Made by a program: the position numbers and the translations under genes. Shown piece by piece: positions 53,622 through 63,707 of a stretch of 64,000 nucleotides of DNA; position 1 is the first letter of the stretch; each line of letters starts with the position of its first letter. The notes under the pieces are model-generated. The model saw only the letters and a list, made by a program, of their open reading frames with translations. It did no database searches and had not been told where the DNA came from. This DNA comes from Calliopsis andreniformis (Eukaryota > Arthropoda > Insecta > Hymenoptera > Andrenidae), in NCBI RefSeq assembly GCF_051401765.1, contig NW_027480507.1, positions 1,488,001 to 1,552,000 of the forward strand, given 5' to 3'.

Positions 53622-54104
53622 CACAATCCTCAATGTTCAATCCTCAATACTCAATCCTCAATCCTCAATCCTCAATCCTCAATCATCAATCCTCAATCCT
53701 CAGTCCCCAAACCTCAATCCTCAATCTTCAATCCTCAATACTCATTCTTCAATCCTCAATCCTCAATACTCAATCCTCAATCCTCAATCCTCAATCGCCA
53801 ATCTTCAATCCACAATACTCAATCTTCAATCCTCAATCCTCAATCCTCAATCCTCAATCCTCATTCTTCTATCCTCAATACCCAATCCTCAGTCTTCAAT
53901 CCTCAATCCTCAATTCTCAATTCTCAATCCTCAATCCTCAGTCCTCAGTCCTCAAACCTCAATCCTCAACCCTCAGCCCTCATCCTCAATGCTCAATCCA
54001 CAATCCTCAATCCTCTATCTTCAATCCTCAATACTCAATCTTCAATCCTCAATCCTCAGTCCTCAAACATCAATTCTGAATCCTCAATCCTGAATTCTCA
54101 ACCT

Positions 54105-54272
54105 ACGGCCCTCAGTCATCAACAATCAGTTGTCAATCCTCAATCCTCAATAGAATATGCTCAATTCAAAGCTTTCAATACTCAATACTCAATCTGCAAT
54201 CTTCAAACCTCTATCCACAAACATCAATTCTCACCATTCAACCCTCAACACTCAGTCCTCAATATTCAATCG
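54105..54272 (+). repeat. Landmark module, family C
   Basis: Shares AATATGCTC with the module at 13166 and adds a private TTCAAAGC. Confidence 0.87.
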
Positions 54273-54846
54273 TCAATCCTCAATCCTCAATCCTCAATCG
54301 TCAATCTTCAATCCTCAATACGCAATCTTCAATCCTCAATCCTCAATCCTCAATCCTCAATCCTCATTCTTCAATCCTCAATACCCAATCCTCAATCTTC
54401 AATCCTCAATCCTCAATCCTCAATTCTCAATCCTCAATCCTCAATCTTCAATCCTCATTCTTCAATCCTCAATACCCAATACTCAATCTTCAATCCTCAA
54501 TCCTCAATCCTCAATACTCAGTCCTCAATCCTCAGTCCTCAGTCCTCAAACCTCAATCCTCAACCCTCAGCCCTCATCGTCAATCCTCAATCCTCAGTCC
54601 TCAATCCTCAATCTTCAATCCTCAATACTAATTCTTCAATCCTCAGTCCTCAATACTCAATCCTCAATCCTCAATCCTCAATCGCCAGTCTTCAGTCCAC
54701 AATACTCAATCTTCAATCCTCAATCCTCAATCCTCAATCCTCAATCCTCATTCTTCTATCCTCAATACCCAATCCTCAGTCTTCAATCCTGAATCCTCAA
54801 TTCTCAATTCTCAATCCCCAATCCTCAGTCCTCAGTCCTCAAACCT

Positions 54847-56640
54847 CAATCCTCAACCCTCAACCCTCATCCTCAATCCTCAATCCACAATCCTCAATCC
54901 TCAATCTTCAATCCTCAATACTCAATCTTCAATCCTCAATCCTCAGTCCTCAAACATCAATTCTGAATCCTCAATCCTGAATTCTCAATCTACGGCCCTC
55001 AGTCATCAACAATCAGTTGTCAATCCTCAATCCTCAATAGAATATCCTCAATTCACAGCTTTCAATACTCAATACTCAATCTGCAATCTTCAAACCTCTA
55101 TCCACAAACATCAATTCTCACCATTCAATCCTCAACGCTCAGTCCTCAATATTCAATCCTCAATCCTCAATCCTCAAACCTCAATCGTCAATCTTCATTC
55201 CTCAATACGCAATCTTCAATCCTCAATCCTCAATCCTCAATCCTCAATCCTCATTCTTCAATCCTCAATACCCAACCCTCAATCTTCAATCCTCAATCCT
55301 CAATCCTCAATTCTCAATCCTCAATCCTCAATCTTCAATCCTCATTCTTCAATCCTCAATACCCAATACTCAATCTTCAATCGTCAATCCTCAATCCTCA
55401 ATACTCAACCGGCAATCCCCAATACTCAATCCTCAACACTCAATCCTCAATCCTCATTCTTCAATCCTCAATACCGAATCCTCAATCGTCAATCCTCAAT
55501 CCTCAATCCTCAATCGTCAATCTTCAATCCTGAATACGCAATCTTCAATCCTCAATCCTCAATCCTCAATCCTCAATCCTCATTCTTCAATCCTCAATAC
55601 CCAATCCTCAATTTTCAATCCTCAACCCTCAATCCTCAATTCTCAATCCTCAATCCTCAATCTTCAATCCTCATTCTTCAACCCTCAATACCCAATACTA
55701 AATCTTCAATCCTCAATCCTCAATCCTCAATTCTCAATCCTCAAACCTCAGTCTTCAGTCCTCAAACTTCAATCCTCAACCCTCAGCACTCATCGTCAAT
55801 CCTCAATCCTCAGTCGTCAATCCTCAATCTTCAATACCCAATACTCAATCTTCAGCCCTCTGTCCTCAATTCTCTATCCTCAATCCTCAATACTCAATCC
55901 TCAATCCTCAATCCTCAATCGTCAATCTTCAATCCTCAATACGCAATCTTCAATCCTCTATCCTCAATCCTCAATCCTCAATCCTCATTCTTCAATCCCC
56001 AATACCCAATCCTCAATCTTCAATTCTCAATCCTCAATCCTCAATTCTCAATCCTCAATCCTCAACCCTCAATCTTCATTCCTCAATCCTCAATCCTCAA
56101 TCTTCAATCCTCATTCTTCAATCCTCAATACCCAATCCTCAATCTTCAATCCTCAATCCTCAATCCCCAAATCTCAATCCTCAATCCTCAATCCTCAATC
56201 GTCAATCTTCAATCCTCAATACGCAATCTTCAATCCTCAATCCTCAATCCTCAATCCTCAATCCTCATTCTTCAATCCTCAATACACAATCCTCAATCTT
56301 CAATCCTCAATCCTCAATCCTCAATTCTCAATCCTCAATCCTCAATCTTCAATCCTCATTCTTCAATCCTCAATACCCAATACTCAATCTTCAATCCTCA
56401 ATCCTCAATCCTCAATACTCAGTCCTCAATCCTCAGGCCTCAGTCCTCAAACCTCAATCCTCAACCCTCAGCCCTCATCGTCAATCCTCAATCCTCAGTC
56501 CTCAATCCTCAATCTTCAATCCTCAATACTCATTCTTCAATCCTCAATCCTCAATACTCAATCCTCCATCCTCAATCCTCAATCGCCAGTCTTCAATCCA
56601 CAATACTCAATCTTCAATCCTCAATCATCAATCCTCAATC
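54847..56640 (+). repeat. ~1.8 kb block, copy 2 (offset ~39647)
   Basis: Counterpart of 15200-17000. Boundaries approximate. Confidence 0.76.
54992..55159 (+). repeat. Landmark module, family C variant
   Basis: Preceded by AATCT rather than AACCT; private variant CAACGCTC near its end. Confidence 0.86.
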
Positions 56641-57081
56641 TTCAGTCCCCAAACCTCAATCCTCAATCTTCAATCCTCAATACTCAATCTTCAATCCTCA
56701 ATCCTCAATACTCAATCCTCAATCCTCAATCCTCATTCTTCCATCCTCAATACCCAATCCTCAGTCTTCAATCCTCAATCCTCAATTCTCAATTCTCAAT
56801 CCTCAGTCCTCGATCCTCATCCCTCAAACATCAATACACAACCCTCAGTCCTCGTCCTCAGTCCACAACCCTCAATCCTCAATACTCAATTTTCAATCAT
56901 CAATATACAATCTTCAGTCCTCAATCCTCAATACTCAATCCTCAATCCTCAATCCTCAATGTTCAATCCAGAATACCCAATCCTCAATCTTCAATCCTCA
57001 ATCCTCCATCCTCAATCCTCAAACCTCAGTCCTCAGTCCTCAAACCTCAATCCTGAATCCTCAATCCTGAATCCTCAGTCT

Positions 57082-57235
57082 TCGGCCCTCAGTCCTCAAC
57101 AATCAATTGTCAACCCTCAATCCTCAGTAGAATATCCTCAGTTCAGAGATTTCAATATCCAATACAGAATCTGCAATCTTCAAATCTCTATCCACAAACA
57201 TCAATTCTCATCACTCAACCCTCAACACTCAGTCC
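57082..57235 (+). repeat. Landmark module, family B
   Basis: First half of the second B-D pair (343 bp). Tail CATATCC as in the copy at 5908. Confidence 0.86.
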
Positions 57236-57424
57236 CATATCCTCAATATTCAATCCTCAATCCTCAATCCTCAATCCTCAATCCTCGATATTCAATCCTC
57301 AATACTCAATGCTCAATCCTCAATCCTCAATCCTCAGCCTTCAATCCTCAATACTCAATCTTCAATCCTCAATCCTCAGTCCTCAAACCTCAATTCTGAA
57401 TCCTCAATCCTGAATTCTCAATCT

Positions 57425-57592
57425 AGGGCCCTCAGTCCTCAACAATCAGTTGTTAATACTCAATCCTCAATAGAATATCCTCAATTCACAGTTTTCAATA
57501 CTCAATACTCAATCTGCAATCTTCAAACCTCTATCCACAAACATCAATTCTCATCACTCAACCCTCAACACTCAGTCCTCAATATTCAATCC
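57425..57592 (+). repeat. Landmark module, family D
   Basis: Opens AGGGCCC with GTTGTTAATAC; second half of the B-D pair. Confidence 0.87.
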
Positions 57593-58192
57593 TCAATCCT
57601 CAATCCTCAATCCTCAATCCTCAATCGTCAATCTTCAATCCTCAATACGCAATCTTCAATCCTCAATCCTCAATCCTCAAGCCTCAATCCTCATTCTTCA
57701 ATCCTCAATACCCAATCCTCAATTTTCAATCCTCAACACTCAATCCTCAATTCTCAATCCTCAATCCTCAATCTTCAATCCTCATTCTTCAATCCTCAAT
57801 ACCCAATACTAAATCTTCAATCCTCAATCCTCAATCCTCAATTCTCAATCCTCAATCCTCAGTCTTCAGTCCTCAAACCTCAATCCTCAACCCTCAGCCC
57901 TCATCGTCAATCCTCAATCCTCAGTTCTCAATCCTCAATCTTCAATCCGCAATACTCAATCTTCAATCATCAATCCTCAATCCTCAATCCTCAGTCCTCA
58001 TTGTTCAATCCTCAATACTCAATCTGCAATTCTCAATCCTCAATGCTCAATCCTCAACCCTCAGCCCTCATCCTCAATGCTCAATCCACACTCCTCAATC
58101 CTCTATCTTCAATCCTCAATACTCAATCTTCAATCCTCAATCCTCAGTCCTCAAACATCAATTCTGAATCCTCAATCCTGAATTCTCAACCT

Positions 58193-58360
58193 ACGGCCCT
58201 CAGTCATCAACAATCAGTTGTCAATCCTCAATCCTCAATAGAATATCCTCAATTCACAGCTTTCAATACTCAATACTCAATCTGCAATATTCAAACCTCT
58301 ATCCACAAACATCAATCCTCACCATTCAACCCTCAACACTCAGTCCTCAATATTCAATCC
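58193..58360 (+). repeat. Landmark module, family C
   Basis: Private variants GCAATATTCAAACC and CATCAATCCTCACC, shared only with the module 3145 bp downstream. Confidence 0.87.
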
Positions 58361-59086
58361 TCAATCCTCAATCCTCAATCCTCAATCCTCAATCGTCAAT
58401 CTTGAATCCTCAATACGCAATCTTCAATCCTCAATCCTCAATCCTCAATCCTCAATCCTCATTCTTCAATCCTCAATACCCAATCCTCAATCTTCAATCC
58501 TCAATCCTCAATCCTCAATTCTCAATCCTGAATCCTCAATCTTCAATCCTCAATCTTCAATCCTCAATACCCAATACTCAATCTTCAATCCTCAATCCTC
58601 AATCCTCAATACTCAGTCCTCAATCCTCAGTCCTCAGTCCTCAAACCTCAATCCTCAACCCTCAGCCCTCATCGTCAATCCTCAATCCTCAGTCCTCAAT
58701 CCTGAATCTTCAATCCTCAATACTCATTCTTCAATCCTCAATCCTCAATACTCAATCCTCAATCCTCAATCCTTAATCGCCAGTCTTCAATCCACAATAC
58801 TCAATCTTCAATCCTCAATCCTCAATCCTCAATCCTCAATCCTCATTCTTCTATCCTCAATACCCAATCCTCAGTCTTCAATCCTGAATCCTCAATTCTC
58901 AATTCTCAATCCCCAATCCTCAGTCCTCAGTCCTCAAACCTCAATCCTCAACCCTCAACCCTCATCCTCAATCCTCAATCCACAATCCTCAATCCTCAAT
59001 CTTCAATCCTCAATACTCAATCTTCAATCCTCAATCCTCAGTCCTCAAACATCAATTCTGAATCCTCAATCCTGAATTCTCAATCT

Positions 59087-59254
59087 ACGGCCCTCAGTCA
59101 TCAACAATCAGTTGTCAATCCTCAATCCTCAATAGAATATCCTCAATTCACAGCTTTCAATACTCAATACTCAATCTGCAATCTTCAAAGCTCTATCCAC
59201 AAACATCAATTCTCACCATTCAATCCTCAACACTCAGTCCTCAATATTCAATCC
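59087..59254 (+). repeat. Landmark module, family C variant
   Basis: Private variant TTCAAAGCTC, shared with the module 3145 bp downstream. Confidence 0.86.
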
Positions 59255-59333
59255 TCAATCCTCAATCCTCAATCCTCAATCGTCAATCTTCATTCCTCAA
59301 TACGCAATCTTCAATCCTCAATCCTCAATCCTC

Positions 59334-59613
59334 AATACCCAATTCTCAATCTTCAATCCTCAATCCTCAATCCTCAATACTCAACCGGCAATCCCCAATC
59401 CTCAATCCTCAATCCTCAATCCTCAATTCTCAATCCTCAATCCTCAATCTTCAATCCTCATTCTTCAATCCTCAATACCCAATTCTCAATCTTCAATCCT
59501 CAATCCTCAATCCTCAATACTCAACCGGCAATCCCCAATCCTCAATCCTCAACACTCAATCCTCAATCCTCATTCTTCAATCCTCAATACCGAATCCTCA
59601 ATCGTCAATCCTC
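59334..59613 (+). repeat. 140-bp local duplication
   Basis: The series ending TCAACCGGCA occurs at 59381 and 59521, exactly 140 bp (20 heptamers) apart, with the same leading CCCAATTCTCAATC. Boundaries approximate. Confidence 0.82.
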
Positions 59614-59919
59614 AGTCCTCAATCCTCAATCTTCAATCCTCAATACTCAATCTTCAATCCTCAATCCTCAATTCTCAATCCTCAATCCTCAATCCTCAAT
59701 CCTCAATCCTCAATCCTCAATCGTCAGTCTTCAATCCTCAATACCCAATCTTCAATCCTCACTCCTCAATCCTCCATTCTCAATCCTCAATCCTCATTCT
59801 TCAATCCTCAATACCTAATCCTCAATCTTCAATCCTGAATCCTCAATCCTCAATTCTCAATCCTCATTCCTCAGTCCTCAGACCTCAAACCTCAATCCTC
59901 AAACCTGAATCCTCAATCT

Positions 59920-60073
59920 TCGGCCCTCAGTCCTCAACAATCAATTGTCAATCCTCAATCCTCGGTAGCATATCCTCAGTTCAGAGTTTTCAATCTGCAA
60001 TACAGAATCTGCAATCTTCAAATCTCTATCCACAAACATCAATTCTCATCACTCAACCCTCAACACTCAGTCC
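59920..60073 (+). repeat. Landmark module, family B
   Basis: Has TCGGTAGCATATCC like the B modules near 33-34 kb; not followed by D. Confidence 0.86.
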
Positions 60074-60440
60074 CCAATCCTCAATCTTCAATCCTCAATC
60101 CTCAATCCTCAATCCTCAATCCTCAATGTTCAATCCTCAATACTCAATGCTCAATTCTCAATCCTCAATCCTCAACCCTCAATCTTCATTCCTCAATCCT
60201 CAATCCTCAATCTTCAATCCTCATTCTTCAATCCTCAATACCCAATTCTCAATCTTCAATCCTCAATCCTCAATCCCCAAATCTGAATCCTCAATCCTCG
60301 ATCCTCATCATTCAAACATCAATACTCAACCCTCAGTCCTCGTCCTCAATCCACAACCCTCAATCCTCAATCCTCAACCTTCAATCATCAATATACAATC
60401 TTCAGTCCTCAATCCTCAATACTCAATCCTCAATCCTCTA

Positions 60441-60496
60441 TGTTCAACCCGCGATACACAATCCTCAATGTTCAACCCGCGATACACAATCCTCAA
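60441..60496 (+). repeat. 28-bp tandem duplication of the CCCGCGATA site
   Basis: The four-heptamer stretch TGTTCAACCCGCGATACACA plus eight more bases is present twice in a row (sites at 60448 and 60476). Every other CCCGCGATA copy is single. Confidence 0.88.
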
Positions 60497-60526
60497 TGTT
60501 CAATCCTCAATACTCAATCCTCAATC

Positions 60527-61266
60527 CTCAATCCTCAATCCTCAATCATCAATCCTCAATCCTCAGTCCCCAAACCTCAATCCTCAATCTTCAATCCTCA
60601 ATACTCATTCTTCAATCCTCAATCCTCAATACTCAATCCTCAATCCTCAATCCTCAATCGCCAATCTTCAATCCACAATACTCAATCTTCAATCCTCAAT
60701 CCTCAATCCTCAATCCTCAATCCTCATTCTTCTATCCTCAATACCCAATCCTCAGTCTTCGATCCTCAATCCTCAATTCTCAATTCTCAATCCTCAATCC
60801 TCAGTCCTCAGTCCTCAAACCTCAATCCTCAACCCTCAGCCCTCATCCTCAATGCTCAATCCACAATCCTCAATCCTCTATCTTCAATCCTCAATACTCA
60901 ATCCTCAATCCTCAATCATCGATCCTCAATCCTCAGTCCCCAAACCTCAATCCTCAATCTTCAATCCTCAATACTCATTCTTCAATCCTCAATCCTCAAT
61001 ACTCAATCCTCAATCCTCAATCCTCAATCGCCAATCTTCAATCCACAATACTCAATCTTCAATCCTCAATCCTCAATCCTCAATCCTCAATCCTCATTCT
61101 TCTATCCTCAATACCCAATCCTCAGTCTTCAATCCTCAATCCTCAATTCTCAATTCTCAATCCTCAATCCTCAGTCCTCAGTCCTCAAACCTCAATCCTC
61201 AACCCTCAGCCCTCATCCTCAATGCTCAATCCACACTCCTCAATCCTCTATCTTCAATCCTCAATA
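60527..61266 (+). repeat. 370-bp tandem duplication (second locus)
   Basis: 60527-60896 and 60897-61266 match, with CTCAATCATC at 60541 and 60911 and AATGCTCAAT at 60851 and 61221. A few substitutions separate them (TCTTCGATCC versus TCTTCAATCC, CACAATCC versus CACACTCC). Sequence content is unrelated to the 370-bp pair at 2651 beyond the heptamer itself. Confidence 0.86.
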
Positions 61267-61337
61267 CTCAATCTTCAATCCTCAATCCTCAGTCCTCAAA
61301 CATCAATTCTGAATCCTCAATCCTGAATTCTCAACCT

Positions 61338-61505
61338 ACGGCCCTCAGTCATCAACAATCAGTTGTCAATCCTCAATCCTCAATAGAATATCCTCAATTC
61401 ACAGCTTTCAATACTCAATACTCAATCTGCAATATTCAAACCTCTATCCACAAACATCAATCCTCACCATTCAACCCTCAACACTCAGTCCTCAATATTC
61501 AATCC
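61338..61505 (+). repeat. Landmark module, family C
   Basis: Counterpart of the module at 58193, with the same private variants. Confidence 0.87.
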
Positions 61506-62231
61506 TCAATCCTCAATCCTCAATCCTCAATCCTCAATCGTCAATCTTCAATCCTCAATACGCAATCTTCAATCCTCAATCCTCAATCCTCAATCCTCAA
61601 TCCTCATTCTTCAATCCTCAATACCCAATCCTCAATCTTCAATCCTCAATCCTCAATCCTCAATTCTCAATCCTGAATCCTCAATCTTCAATCCTCATTC
61701 TTCAATCCTCAATACCCAATACTCAATCTTCAATCCTCAATCCTCAATCCTCAATACTCAGTCCTCAATCCTCAGTCCTCAGTCCTCAAACCTCAATCCT
61801 CAACCCTCAGCCCTCATCGTCAATCCTCAATCCTCAGTCCTCAATCCTGAATCTTCAATCCTCAATACTCATTCTTCAATCCTCAATCCTCAATACTCAA
61901 TCCTCAATCCTCAATCCTTAATCGCCAGTCTTCAATCCACAATACTCAATCTTCAATCCTCAATCCTCAATCCTCAATCCTCAATCCTCATTCTTCTATC
62001 CTCAATACCCAATCCTCAGTCTTCAATCCTGAATCCTCAATTCTCAATTCTCAATCCCCAATCCTCAGTCCTCAGTCCTCAAACCTCAATCCTCAACCCT
62101 CAACCCTCATCCTCAATCCTCAATCCACAATCCTCAATCCTCAATCTTCAATCCTCAATACTCAATCTTCAATCCTCAATCCTCAGTCCTCAAACATCAA
62201 TTCTGAATCCTCAATCCTGAATTCTCAATCT

Positions 62232-62399
62232 ACGGCCCTCAGTCATCAACAATCAGTTGTCAATCCTCAATCCTCAATAGAATATCCTCAATTCACAGCT
62301 TTCAATACTCAATACTCAATCTGCAATCTTCAAAGCTCTATCCACAAACATCAATTCTCACCATTCAATCCTCAACACTCAGTCCTCAATATTCAATCC
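62232..62399 (+). repeat. Landmark module, family C variant
   Basis: Counterpart of the module at 59087, with TTCAAAGCTC. Confidence 0.86.
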
Positions 62400-62599
62400 T
62401 CAATCCTCAACCCTCAATCCTCAATCGTCAATCTTCATTCCTCAATACGCAATCTTCAATCCTCAATCCTCAATCCTCAATACCCAATTCTCAGTCTTCA
62501 ATCCTCAATCCTCAATACTCAATTCTCAATCCTCAATCCTCAGTCCTCAGTCCTCAATCCTCAATACTCAATCCTCAATCCTCAATCCTCAATGTTCAA

Positions 62600-62608
62600 C
62601 CCGCGATA
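62600..62608 (+). repeat. CCCGCGATA marker site
   Basis: Followed by CCCAATCC, as at 17146; both belong to the same sub-lineage. Confidence 0.85.
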
Positions 62609-63196
62609 CCCAATCCTCAGTGTTCAATCCTCAATTCTCAATCCTCAATCCTCAATCCTCAATCCTCAATCATCAATCCTCAATCTTCAGTCCCCAAACC
62701 TCAATCCTCAATCTTCAATCCTCAATACTCAATCTTCAATCCTCAATCATCAATACTCAATCCTCTATCCTCAATCCTCAATCGCCAGTCTTCAATCCAC
62801 AATACTCAATCTTCAATCCTCAATCCTCAATCCTCAATCCTCATTCCTCATTCTTCCATCCTCAATACCCAATCCTCAGTCTTCAATCCTCTCTCCTCAA
62901 TTCTCAATTCTCAATCCTCAGTCCTCGATCCTCATCCCTCAAACATCAATACACAACCCTCAGTCCTCGTCCTCAATCCACAACCCTCAATCCTCAATAC
63001 TCAATCTTCAATCATCAATATACAATCTTCAGTCCTCAATCCTCAATACTCAACCTTCAATCCTCAATCCTCAATGTTCAATCCAGAATACCCAATCCTC
63101 AATCTTCAATCCTCAATCCTCAATCCTCAATCCTCAAACCTCAGTCCTCAGTCCTCAAACCTCAATCCTGAATCCTCAATCCTGAATTCTCAGTCT

Positions 63197-63350
63197 TCGG
63201 CCCTCAGTCCTCAACAATCAATTGTCAACCCTCAATCCTCAGTAGAATATCCTCAGTTCAGAGATTTCAATATGCAATACAGAATCTGCAATCTTCAAAT
63301 CTCAATCCACAAACATCAATTCTCATCACTCAACCCTCAACACTCAGTCC
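63197..63350 (+). repeat. Landmark module, family B
   Basis: First half of the third B-D pair; has TATGCAATAC where the copies at 5908 and 57082 read TATCCAATAC. Confidence 0.86.
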
Positions 63351-63539
63351 CATATCCTCAATATTCAATCCTCAATCCTCAATCCTCAATCCTCAATCCT
63401 CAATATTCAATCCTCAATACTCAATGCTCAATCCTCAATCCTCAATCCTCAATCTTCAATCCTCAATACTCAATCTTCAATCCTCAATCCTCAGTCCTCA
63501 AACCTCAATTCTGAATCCTCAATCCTGAATTCTCAATCT

Positions 63540-63707
63540 AGGGCCCTCAGTCCTCAACAATCAGTTGTTAATACTCAATCCTCAATAGAATATCCTCAAT
63601 TCACAGTTTTCAATACTCAATACTCAATCTGCAATCTTCAAACCTCTATCCACAAACATCAATTCTCATCACTCAACCCTCAACACTCAGTCCTCAATAT
63701 TCAATCC
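63540..63707 (+). repeat. Landmark module, family D
   Basis: Last module in the window; AGGGCCC with GTTGTTAATAC; 343 bp after its B partner. Confidence 0.87.

Larger units (their letters stand above)
52505..54846 (+). repeat. Array downstream of the 6 kb units
   Basis: 52.5-53.1 kb follows the series at 12.3-12.8 and 32.4-33.1 kb; 53.3-53.9 kb follows 34.6-35.2 kb (CCCGCGATA at 53613), then the C module at 54105. Satellite only. Confidence 0.78.
56729..58030 (+). repeat. ~1.3 kb block with B-D pair, copy 2 (offset 51174)
   Basis: Counterpart of 5555-6856. It leaves homology after CAATCTGCAAT near 58030, where it switches to the AATGCTCAATCC series. Confidence 0.82.
58050..59350 (+). repeat. 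~1.3 kb block, copy 1 (offset 3145)
   Basis: Matches 61195-62495 with shared rare variants (CACACTCC, GCAATATTC, CCTTAATCGCC, TCAAAGCTC). Two differences were noted: TTGAATCC versus TTCAATCC near 58403, and CTCAATCTTC versus CTCATTCTTC near 58551. Confidence 0.86.
61195..62495 (+). repeat. ~1.3 kb block, copy 2 (offset 3145)
   Basis: Counterpart of 58050-59350. Homology is lost shortly after AATACCCAATTCTCA. Confidence 0.85.
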
